A DNA stretch of 64,000 nucleotides from NCBI RefSeq assembly GCF_947496995.1, contig NZ_CANMFD010000003.1:310001-374000 (forward strand). Direction: 5' to 3'. The notes below the pieces were generated by a model. That model was given only the letters and a program-made list of their open reading frames with translations, had not been told where the DNA came from and made no database searches. Origin of the DNA: an uncultured Roseibium sp. Lineage in GTDB: Bacteria; Pseudomonadota; Alphaproteobacteria; Rhizobiales; Stappiaceae. Made by a program: the position numbers and the translations under genes. Shown here piece by piece: positions 33,828 through 41,547 of the stretch. How positions within the stretch are numbered: the stretch's first letter is position 1; every line of letters starts with the position of its first letter.

Positions 33828-34789
33828 TGATGGTGGCATTTTCCTTCACTGCGCTTGCGGCCATCTTCGCCGCCCTCGCCGCAGCTCCCTTCTTTCTGGG
33901 CACATACGGAATAGGGTTCCTGCTCGGGCTTGTCGGATACGTGACGCTTGCAAGCGCCTGGGCGCTGTTTTCCGGGCCGACCCGATACGTTTCACTGGCG
34001 ACAGTCGCCTTCTTCGGCATCGGCGCCTATACGGTGGCAGTGCTCTATGAAACCCTGCCCTCCTGGTTGGTTCTCGTGGTCGCCGCCCTGATCGGGCTGG
34101 TCGTCGCCCTTCTCGTCGGCCTGTCGACGCTGCGTCTCGCCGGCGTCTATTTCGTGATCTTCACGTTCGGCCTTGCCGAACTGATCCGCCAGCTCGTCAC
34201 CTGGTACGAGGTCAACATCACCGGTACGCTCGGACGCTATCTCTTCGTCGACTACGGACCCGAAGTCGTCTATTGGAAACTCCTCGCGCTCTGCGCCGTC
34301 ACGCTGGCCATCGGCTATTTCATCAAGCGCAGCCGTTGGGGACTGGCGCTGAAGATGATCGGTGACGACGAAGTGGTCGCCGAGCATTGCGGTCTGCCGA
34401 CAGCCCGGGTGAAGCTGGCCCTCTTCGCGGCAAGCTCGGTTATCATCACGCTGGTCGGCGCCATTCAGGCTCCGCGCTGGACCTATATCGAACCGACGAT
34501 CGTCTTCAATCCGACAATCTCGTTCCTGACGCTGATCATGGCGCTTCTCGGCGGTGCCGGAAGACTGTGGGGACCCGTAGTCGGAGCCGTGCCGCTGTTC
34601 CTGCTGTTCGAGTGGCTGTCCGCCAATTTCCCCGATCATTATTCGATCATCCTGGGGCTGCTGTTCATCGCCATCGTGTTCGTTCTGCCCAACGGTGTGC
34701 TCGGCTTTTTCGAAGATCACTGGAACCGGCTGCGCGCGCGCAGGTCGGCAGGCAGCAACGAGCCGTCGCAGGACAAGGAGGTCGGATGA
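33827..34789 (+). CDS. LIV-type ABC permease (LivM-like)
   Basis: 320 residues from ATG 33827 (TGATG junction with LivH); the track-like upstream extension would overlap LivH. It contains GYVTLASAWALFSGPTRYVSLATVAFFGIGAY near the N terminus, LRLAGVYFVIFTFGLAELIRQL, and the coupling loop RSRWGLALKMIGDDEVVAEHCGL. The C-terminal ALLGGAGRLWGPVVGAVPLFLLFEWL completes the family pattern. The tail is charged and cytoplasmic. Confidence 0.92.
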   Translation: MMVAFSFTALAAIFAALAAAPFFLGTYGIGFLLGLVGYVTLASAWALFSGPTRYVSLATVAFFGIGAYTVAVLYETLPSWLVLVVAALIGLVVALLVGLSTLRLAGVYFVIFTFGLAELIRQLVTWYEVNITGTLGRYLFVDYGPEVVYWKLLALCAVTLAIGYFIKRSRWGLALKMIGDDEVVAEHCGLPTARVKLALFAASSVIITLVGAIQAPRWTYIEPTIVFNPTISFLTLIMALLGGAGRLWGPVVGAVPLFLLFEWLSANFPDHYSIILGLLFIAIVFVLPNGVLGFFEDHWNRLRARRSAGSNEPSQDKEVG

Positions 34790-35523
34790 TGGAGACCCTT
34801 CTGGACGTCAGCAACCTCACCAAACGCTTCGGCGGGCTGACTGCGGTCAACGAGCTGTCCTTCAGCCTGCGGCAGGGCGAAGTGGCCGCGTTGCTCGGTC
34901 CGAACGGATCGGGAAAGACAACGGCGCTGAACATGATCTCGGGGTTTCAGCCCGCTTCCGGCGGCACCGTGCAGCTGGACGGCAAACGGTTGACCGGCAA
35001 GCCGGCCCACTGGATCTCCCATGCAGGCGTCGCACGCACCTTCCAGCTTGTGCGGGTGCTTCCTTCTCTCAATGTGGAGGACAATATTCTGGCAGCTGTG
35101 ATGTTCCGCAGGAACCCGCCCGCCAAAGAGGCCGCGAAAGAGGAAGTTCACCGCTTGCTGGAAGACGTCGGCCTGGCGGGACGGTCCGGTGAAAATGCCG
35201 CTGCGCTCACCTATATCGACCAGAAGCGCATGGAACTTGCCAGGGCACTGGCCTCGAAACCGAAGCTGCTGTTGCTCGACGAATGGCTCGCGGGCCTCAA
35301 TCCCTCCGAGCTGTCCATCGGCATCGGGCTGATCTCCAAACTCAACGAGAAAGGCATCACCATCCTGCTGGTGGAGCATGTCATGGATGCGATCCGGGCC
35401 TTGTGCCCGCGCGCGGTTGTCATGAACGCCGGGCGCAAGATCGCCGATGGCGCGACCGCCGAGGTGCTCAGGGATCCGGAAGTGGTGCGCGCATATCTTG
35501 GAGGCACCCATGCTGACACTTGA
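34786..35523 (+). CDS. LIV-type ABC ATPase (LivG-like)
   Basis: 245 residues. Walker A GPNGSGKTT is at about 37-45, and the Q-loop lies in GVARTFQLVRVLP. The signature position reads LTYIDQKRMELARAL in place of the usual LSGG-type C-loop. Walker B is LLLLDEWLAGLN and the H-loop LLVEHVMD. The degenerate signature (LTYIDQKR) is usual for LivG-like proteins. The start at 34786 overlaps the LivM stop as ATGA; the next codon is also ATG. It hydrolyses ATP with LivF. Confidence 0.92.
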   Translation: MMETLLDVSNLTKRFGGLTAVNELSFSLRQGEVAALLGPNGSGKTTALNMISGFQPASGGTVQLDGKRLTGKPAHWISHAGVARTFQLVRVLPSLNVEDNILAAVMFRRNPPAKEAAKEEVHRLLEDVGLAGRSGENAAALTYIDQKRMELARALASKPKLLLLDEWLAGLNPSELSIGIGLISKLNEKGITILLVEHVMDAIRALCPRAVVMNAGRKIADGATAEVLRDPEVVRAYLGGTHADT

Positions 35524-36223
35524 CGCTCTTTCCGTGCGCTATGGCAAGCACATCGCCCTGGACAATGTGCATCTGCGTGTCGACCCCGGCGAAACGGTCG
35601 TGATCCTCGGAGCGAACGGAGCAGGCAAATCCAGCCTTCTCAAGGCCATCTCGGGACTGGTGACACCGGAGCCGGGCGTCAGCATCACCCTCGACGGCCA
35701 TGAACTGGCAGGGGTTGCCCCGCACCGGATACCAGATGAGGGGATCGCCCTCGTGCCGGAAGGCCGGGGCATCTTCACGGCGCTCACCGTCGACGAAAAT
35801 CTCGCCCTTGGCGCCTATTCCAGGCGTGCCCGCGCAGGCGAGGCACGGCAGCGGGATTTCATCTTCGATCTGTTCCCGCGCCTTGCGGAACGGCGCAAAC
35901 AGATCGCCGGCACCATGTCCGGCGGCGAACAGCAGATGGTCGCCATCGGAAGAGCGCTCATGTCCAATCCGCGGCTCCTGATGCTGGACGAACCGAGCCT
36001 CGGACTCGCGCCGGTGGTCGTCGGTGAACTCTTCGATGCCCTCGGGCGGATCGGCGCGTCCGGTGTGGCACTTCTGCTCGTGGAGCAAAACGTGACGATC
36101 AGCCTCGAACTCGCCGCAAGGGGATATCTTCTGGAAGTCGGACGCGTGGTCGGAGAAGGCAGCGCCGCCGAGTTGAAGGAAGACCCAGCCGTCAGGCAGG
36201 CATTCCTCGGCCTCAATGCCTGA
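35510..36223 (+). CDS. LIV-type ABC ATPase (LivF-like)
   Basis: 237 residues. Walker A is GANGAGKSS, the signature MSGGEQQMVAIGRAL, Walker B LLMLDEPSLGLAP and the H-loop LLVEQNV. ATG 35510, preceded by TTGGAGG, lies 14 bp inside the end of the LivG-like gene, so translation is coupled. It completes a five-component transporter (binding protein, two permeases, two ATPases). Confidence 0.93.
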   Translation: MLTLDALSVRYGKHIALDNVHLRVDPGETVVILGANGAGKSSLLKAISGLVTPEPGVSITLDGHELAGVAPHRIPDEGIALVPEGRGIFTALTVDENLALGAYSRRARAGEARQRDFIFDLFPRLAERRKQIAGTMSGGEQQMVAIGRALMSNPRLLMLDEPSLGLAPVVVGELFDALGRIGASGVALLLVEQNVTISLELAARGYLLEVGRVVGEGSAAELKEDPAVRQAFLGLNA

Positions 36224-36264
36224 AATCGAACGAACTGTATGGAAAACAAGAATTACAAACTGGG

Positions 36265-37725
36265 ATGACTGACATGGATGCACTCGGATTATTGATCGGC
36301 TCGGAAGACACGCAATCCGCCGACGGCAAGGTGTTTGAACGCCTCAACCCCATCACCGGCGAGGTCGCGAGCCGTGTCGCCGCCGCCACCAGGGAAGACG
36401 CCCGGCAGGCCTGCGACGCCGCCGCCGCCGCTTTTCCCGACTGGGCGGACATGGGCCCCGGTCCGCGCAGGAAACTGCTCCTTGCCGCAACGGCAGCCCT
36501 GGAAGCCCGCGCAGATGATATCGTTGCCGCAATGGCCGATGAAATCGGCGCGACAGAAGGCTGGGCACGGTTCAACGTACACCTTGCAGCCGACATGCTG
36601 CGCGAAGCCGCCGCTCTGACCACCCAGATAAGCGGAGAAATCATTCCCTCCAACCGCGACGGCAGCCTTGCCATGGGCGTGCGCCAGCCGGTCGGTGTCG
36701 TGCTGTCCCTCGCCCCCTGGAATGCACCGGTTATCCTCGGCGTACGCTCTCTTGCCACACCGCTCGCCTGTGGCAACACGGTCGTGATGAAAACCTCTGA
36801 AATCTGCCCGCGCACGCACCGGCTGATCGTCGATGCGCTACGTGAGGGCGGAATTCCCTCCGGTGTGCTGAACGCGATCTCCAACGCACCCGAGGATGCG
36901 CCGGAAATCGTCGAGACGATGATTTCCCACCCGGCGGTCCGCAGGGTGAATTTCACCGGTTCCACCCGTGTGGGACGGGTCATTGCAGAGATGTGCGGCC
37001 GCAACCTGAAACCTGCTCTTCTGGAACTCGGCGGCAAGGCGCCGTTTCTCGTTCTGGACGATGCCGATCTGGACGCGGCCGTTTCCGCCGCCGCGTTCGG
37101 GGCCTACATGAACCAGGGTCAGATCTGCATGTCGACAGAGCGCATCATTGTCGATGACGCCATCGCCGACGCCTTCATCGACAAACTCAGCACCAAGGTG
37201 AAGTCGCTCAAGGCGGGCGATCCGAGAAAAGGCGAAACCCCGCTCGGCGCCGTTGTCGATGTGCGTGCCGCGGACCGGATCCAGGAACTGGTCAAGGACG
37301 CCGTCAGCAAGGGTGCAGTGCTGATCACCGGCGGCGGCGCGGACGGTGCCGTCATGGACGCCACCCTGCTCGATCATGTGACCCCGTCCATGCGTATCTA
37401 CAACGAGGAGAGCTTCGGTCCGGTCGCGACCGTCGTGCGTGTCTCCGGTGTGGACGAAGCGGTGCGGGTGGCCAACGACACCGAATACGGTCTGTCCTCC
37501 GCCGTTTTCAGCAAGGACATCAACCGTGCGATGCGCGTTGCCCGACGGATAGAATCCGGCATCTGCCACATCAACGGACCGACCGTCCACGACGAGGCGC
37601 AAATGCCGTTCGGCGGCGTCAAGGACAGCGGCTACGGCCGCTTCGGAGGCAAGGCCGGTATCGCGGAATTCACCGAGCTGCGCTGGATCACCATTCAGGA
37701 CGGGCCTGTCCACTACCCGATCTGA
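36265..37725 (+). CDS. aromatic aldehyde dehydrogenase (vanillin/salicylaldehyde dehydrogenase type)
   Basis: 486 residues, NAD(P)+-dependent. The catalytic Cys lies in MNQGQICMSTER near residue 291, with the general-base Glu in LLELGGKAPF. The oxyanion Asn is in LAPWNAPVILG, and the NFTGSTRVG cofactor motif is present. The C-terminal MPFGGVKDSGYGRFGGKAGIAEFTELRWITIQ resembles vanillin and salicylaldehyde dehydrogenases. It would oxidise an aromatic aldehyde to the acid in the cytoplasm. It sits 41 bp after the transporter ATPase. If it acts on vanillin or 4-hydroxybenzaldehyde, a retro-aldol branch from hydroxycinnamoyl-CoA also exists. Confidence 0.87.
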   Translation: MTDMDALGLLIGSEDTQSADGKVFERLNPITGEVASRVAAATREDARQACDAAAAAFPDWADMGPGPRRKLLLAATAALEARADDIVAAMADEIGATEGWARFNVHLAADMLREAAALTTQISGEIIPSNRDGSLAMGVRQPVGVVLSLAPWNAPVILGVRSLATPLACGNTVVMKTSEICPRTHRLIVDALREGGIPSGVLNAISNAPEDAPEIVETMISHPAVRRVNFTGSTRVGRVIAEMCGRNLKPALLELGGKAPFLVLDDADLDAAVSAAAFGAYMNQGQICMSTERIIVDDAIADAFIDKLSTKVKSLKAGDPRKGETPLGAVVDVRAADRIQELVKDAVSKGAVLITGGGADGAVMDATLLDHVTPSMRIYNEESFGPVATVVRVSGVDEAVRVANDTEYGLSSAVFSKDINRAMRVARRIESGICHINGPTVHDEAQMPFGGVKDSGYGRFGGKAGIAEFTELRWITIQDGPVHYPI

Positions 37726-37766
37726 TCGCAGGACAGACCTCATCACTCCTATCGCGGAAACTGCAG

Positions 37767-38522
37767 ATGAAACTGGAAAACAAGACCGCCCTGATTACCG
37801 GCGGTGCGGGAAGCCTGGGCCTGGCGACGGCCAGGCTCTTCGTCGAGGAAGGTGCGCGCGTGGTCCTCATGGACCGCGACCGCCTCTCTCTCGATAGGGC
37901 ATCGGAGGCCTTGCCGTCCGATCGGGTATTGTTTCTGACAGCGGATGTCACCTCCGAAACGGAAATGGCAGCCGCCGTCGAAACCGCGCAAGGCTTCTTC
38001 GGGGGCATTGATATCGTGTTTTCCAATGCCGGGAATTTCGGCGAGGTGAAACCGATCGCGGACTATCCACTCGAAGCGTTTCAGAGCGTTCTCAACGTCC
38101 ACGTTACAGGTGCGTTCCTGACCGCGAAATACGCAGCGCCCGCCATGCGCGACGGCGGCAGCATGATCATCACCTCCAGCGTGGCAGGTACACGCGGCGA
38201 CCCCGGCGTCTATGGCTATATCACCGCCAAACACGCCCAGGTCGGCCTGATGCGCTGCCTGTCGAAGGAACTTGCCCCCAGAGGCATTCGCGTCAACACA
38301 ATCCATCCCGGCCCGCTCGACAACTCGTTCCAGCAAGCGGTCGAAGACGGCATCGGCCAAACACTCGGCGTCGACGGGACGAAAATGTTCAACGACATGA
38401 TCCCGCTCGGCCGTCACGGAACGGTAAGCGAAGTCGCGCGGTCGGTCCTGTACCTCGCCAGCGACGACAGCAGCTTCACCACCGGTACCATGCTCATGGC
38501 CGACGGCGGCATGAGCGCCTGA
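37767..38522 (+). CDS. short-chain dehydrogenase/reductase
   Basis: 251 residues. TGGAGSLG is at 12-19, SNAGNFGEV in place of the usual NNAG, the catalytic Ser in ITSSVAGTRGDPG and the catalytic YGYITAKHA (Tyr-x-x-x-Lys as YITAK). The C-terminal FTTGTMLMADGGMSA is classical for SDRs. It follows the aldehyde dehydrogenase by 41 bp and is probably the last gene of the transporter operon. The substrate, likely an aromatic alcohol or hydroxyacyl intermediate, is unknown. Confidence 0.85.
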   Translation: MKLENKTALITGGAGSLGLATARLFVEEGARVVLMDRDRLSLDRASEALPSDRVLFLTADVTSETEMAAAVETAQGFFGGIDIVFSNAGNFGEVKPIADYPLEAFQSVLNVHVTGAFLTAKYAAPAMRDGGSMIITSSVAGTRGDPGVYGYITAKHAQVGLMRCLSKELAPRGIRVNTIHPGPLDNSFQQAVEDGIGQTLGVDGTKMFNDMIPLGRHGTVSEVARSVLYLASDDSSFTTGTMLMADGGMSA

Positions 38523-38531
38523 GAGGCAGGA

Positions 38532-38550
38532 TGCCGGATTGATCCCGGCA
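38532..38550 (+). terminator. short hairpin after the SDR gene
   Basis: TGCCGG-ATTGATC-CCGGCA, 10 bp after the stop, without a T-tract. Weak candidate for the operon end; nothing else is visible in 38551-38673. Confidence 0.3.
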
Positions 38551-38673
38551 AATTCGGAACACTCGATTTCGTAATATCCAGGCTCTGTAGAGCCTCCCGG
38601 TCCCGGATTGGAAACACAAGGAGAGCAACAACAGAGCCCGGTTACGGTTCACGCCGACGACTTTTCAGCGCCG

Positions 38674-40461
38674 TTACTGGTACTTGTACATGGCCTTTTC
38701 GGAGAACCATTTGCCCTGACGGGTCTCCTTGGTGGAGCGCTGGGCATCCGCCGCGGCAAAGATCTTGTGCGCTTCCTTGCTTCTGCCGCTGTTGAAGAGC
38801 GCCCACCCTCGCAGCAGCTGTGTAGTGCGGGTTTCACGGCCACGCAGGGCATTGCGCTCAAGCAGAGCGACCGCCTCCTTGTAGTTGCCGGAATTGAAGG
38901 CATTGCGGGCGGAAGTCAGTGACGAGTTCGAATAACTTTTGCTTCCGCCGCTCGACCTTTTCTGCGTTGAGCTTGCAGACGCCCTCCGCACTGTATTAAG
39001 GGCCTCTACAGCCGGAAAATCCCCCGACCAGTCGGCAATGAGCTGGTTCTGGCGCTTTGTCTGCTTGTTGCGCTGGGCAACCAGAATGAGGCCGACGACG
39101 GCGGCTTCGTTGGGATGAAACTTCATGGATTTGTCAAACCAGGTTTCGGCTTCATCGAAATCGTAGAGCTCGTAGAAATGCCAGCCCAGAACCTGCGCCC
39201 CGTTTGCAGACTCGGCTTCCTCGATGGAGTTGGCAAATCTGGACAGGCGTTTGAAATCGAGTTCCCGATCGAGATTGTCCAGTATCTGGATCGACATCAC
39301 CTCCAGATAGGCCTTGAGGATAAGTGGATCCTTGCGGCGGTTCTCGTAGGCGAGATTTTCCGCCTCTTCGTAAGCGCCCGCTCCCTTCAGTGAAATAACG
39401 ATCCCCTCTATCGCCTTCACCGAAGGCCTGAGTTTAAGCGAGGCATTGAACCATTCCGCGGCTTGTTCATAATCCTGGCGGGAATAGTAGTACCAGCCGA
39501 GAAGTTCCGCATCGCCGGGATTTTGCTGCAGTTTAGCGGAACGCGTGAGAGCTTCCAGATCGGCCCGCTCGACAAGCAGCATTTCGTCGGCTGCCGCCTT
39601 TCCCACTTCGCCGCGCACGATATTCAGGAAGATATCGTTGAACTCCGATTGCCCGTCGATCCCGGCCCGGCCGAACGTGATCAGTTTTTCAACGGCCTGA
39701 CGCGGTAGAGTTTCCGCCGCCTTTTGCACGGTGGCGACACGTTCGTCCGGATTGGAGCAATTGGCCAGGATATACTGGTAAGCGGCAAAAGCTTCCGCTT
39801 CGCGTCCTGTCTTGTACAGGGCTTCAGCCGTCCGCCAGATCATGTCCATCTCCTGGCAAACCAGCAGCGTCGGGTTCTTCGCCACCGTCTTGACCACATC
39901 CGCGTAGTTTCCGACTTCCGACGCACTGAGGACGGTCTTGCGGGCTTCCGCGTTCATGATCTGGCGCCGCAATTCACCGGAAGGTGCATAACCGGGATAC
40001 AGTTTGATGAATTCCCGGATCTTTGCATAGAGCTCCTGGGACTTGCCGGCCGCAAACAGATCCCACAAAGGCTGCTCGTTCACCACGGTCTTGTTGGAGT
40101 CGAATATGTCTTCCGGCGGCTCCCAGTCCGGGTGCAGGCTCTTCAACCGGTTGATTTCTGCCGAAACCCTGCCGATTTCACCATTGTGAGCGTAATACCG
40201 CAGGGCGGATTCATCCACCTGGGGCCTGGCGGGAGCTGCACCCTGTACATTCGCCTGCTGCACGACCCCGGCCGATCCAAGTGCGAAAGGTTCGGCATTC
40301 TGTGCCGGCGGGGGTGTTTCCGCGCCTCCCGGAAGCGACAGGACGAAGGGTGAATTGCTGGTTTGCAACGGGACGGTGTCCCAGGGCGCGGTCTGCGCCT
40401 GCGCGGCACTTCCAGAAAGCACCAGGCCAACGGCGGTGATTATCCTTCTTGAGATAAGCAT
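38674..40461 (-). CDS. TPR-repeat exported protein of the cellulose operon
   Basis: 595 residues with a signal peptide (MLISRRIITAVGLVLSGSAAQA). After a Pro/Ala-rich linker (about 23-85) come several tetratricopeptide-like helical repeats. The clearest are AELLGWYYYSRQDYEQAAEWFNASLKLRPS, AQVLGWHFYELYDFDEAETWFDKSMKFHPN and, after a Ser-rich spacer (about 485-510), ARNAFNSGNYKEAVALLERNAL with LLRGWALFNSGRSKEAHKIF. It ends without a beta-barrel, so it is not a full BcsC. It probably acts as a periplasmic scaffold for cellulose export. The start lies 22 bp inside the end of bcsZ, with AGAGGT upstream. Confidence 0.82.
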   Translation of the reverse strand: MLISRRIITAVGLVLSGSAAQAQTAPWDTVPLQTSNSPFVLSLPGGAETPPPAQNAEPFALGSAGVVQQANVQGAAPARPQVDESALRYYAHNGEIGRVSAEINRLKSLHPDWEPPEDIFDSNKTVVNEQPLWDLFAAGKSQELYAKIREFIKLYPGYAPSGELRRQIMNAEARKTVLSASEVGNYADVVKTVAKNPTLLVCQEMDMIWRTAEALYKTGREAEAFAAYQYILANCSNPDERVATVQKAAETLPRQAVEKLITFGRAGIDGQSEFNDIFLNIVRGEVGKAAADEMLLVERADLEALTRSAKLQQNPGDAELLGWYYYSRQDYEQAAEWFNASLKLRPSVKAIEGIVISLKGAGAYEEAENLAYENRRKDPLILKAYLEVMSIQILDNLDRELDFKRLSRFANSIEEAESANGAQVLGWHFYELYDFDEAETWFDKSMKFHPNEAAVVGLILVAQRNKQTKRQNQLIADWSGDFPAVEALNTVRRASASSTQKRSSGGSKSYSNSSLTSARNAFNSGNYKEAVALLERNALRGRETRTTQLLRGWALFNSGRSKEAHKIFAAADAQRSTKETRQGKWFSEKAMYKYQ

Positions 40462-41546
40462 TGTGGATACCTCTCAGCTAAAGCCAAAACAGTGAAAATC
40501 TGTAAGGTCGATGAATAATAGGGGTCTGCGCCGACGCGCAGCAGTTCGGGAGGAAAGGGCTCGGACGTGTCCATGCAACGGGTCAGTGCCGCGACGGCCG
40601 CAAATCCCTTGCCCCCCATGACGCTTTGCGTCTCGCCGGAAACGACATGCACCACATAGGGGCCTCCGGGCGCGTCAAAGCCCTTCAGGGCCGCGAAATC
40701 CGCGACCTTTTTCTCCCGGTACGCATTTGTCGAAAGAGCCAGATAAAGAGGGATGCGGATTGCATTGTAACCGAATTCCAGCGGAAACTTTTCCGCCGGA
40801 TCCAGTTTTATCCCCGAGACATCGACCCAGTCGGGCGGCAGATAGCTGGGGGCGCGCTGCGAAAGGTCGAGCACTTCCTCGCCGACCACGGCGATCTCCT
40901 CCCAATTGGCGGATGTATCGAAACGGGCGACCGCCTCAAGGGCGGGATAGACCCAGTAGGAGGGATTGAGCGTGAATTCCTTCCCGTTCCCGGAACTGAA
41001 CCCGATTTCGCCGGGCAGCAGAACAGGGCCAAAGCCGGTGTCACGGACAAGCTTTTCCGCAATGTCCTTCAGCACCAGCCTGGCCGAACTCAAATTCTCG
41101 TTTTCGCCCCAGCTCTTATAGGCTTCGACAAGCCCCCAGGCGATCAGAAGATCCCCATCGGTCGCATTGTTGGTATCGGCGACATTCGGTCCCTTGTCCG
41201 TATGTTCCACTTTCCATGCGAAAAGGTGGTCCTTGCGGACCTGCAGGGTTTCGAACGTGTAGTCCCGAATGCGCTCGAAAAGCTCGCGATCGTCGACGGC
41301 AACCGCCAGAACCATCCCGTAGCCCTGGCTTTCGCTGTGGCTGATCCCCTGATTGCCATCGTCGATGACGGCACCATCAGCCGTCACGAACCTCTTCGCG
41401 TATTCGCGCCACGCCGACTTCAGCCAGAGCGAAACAGCTTCGTTGTCGCGGGCGCTTTGGCCGATCACCTCGGTGGCCATGGCGGGGAAGACCCCGCCGG
41501 CCGCCATCATGGAGACAATCACCGCCGCGCAAAGCATCTTTGCCAT
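40440..41546 (-). CDS. bcsZ: GH8 endo-beta-1,4-glucanase of the cellulose operon
   Basis: 368 residues from ATG 41546, one base after the bcsB stop; the longer frame to 41585 would run into bcsB. The signal peptide is MAKMLCAAVIVSMMAAGGVFPAMA. GH8 features are the catalytic-acid region DDGNQGISHSESQGYGMVLAVAVDD, with Glu in SESQGYGM, and NNATDGDLLIAWGLVEA, with the conserved Asp. The length matches periplasmic BcsZ/CelC enzymes that trim nascent cellulose and are needed for normal fibril formation. Confidence 0.9.
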   Translation of the reverse strand: MAKMLCAAVIVSMMAAGGVFPAMATEVIGQSARDNEAVSLWLKSAWREYAKRFVTADGAVIDDGNQGISHSESQGYGMVLAVAVDDRELFERIRDYTFETLQVRKDHLFAWKVEHTDKGPNVADTNNATDGDLLIAWGLVEAYKSWGENENLSSARLVLKDIAEKLVRDTGFGPVLLPGEIGFSSGNGKEFTLNPSYWVYPALEAVARFDTSANWEEIAVVGEEVLDLSQRAPSYLPPDWVDVSGIKLDPAEKFPLEFGYNAIRIPLYLALSTNAYREKKVADFAALKGFDAPGGPYVVHVVSGETQSVMGGKGFAAVAALTRCMDTSEPFPPELLRVGADPYYSSTLQIFTVLALAERYPQCLSQEG

Positions 41547-41547
41547 C

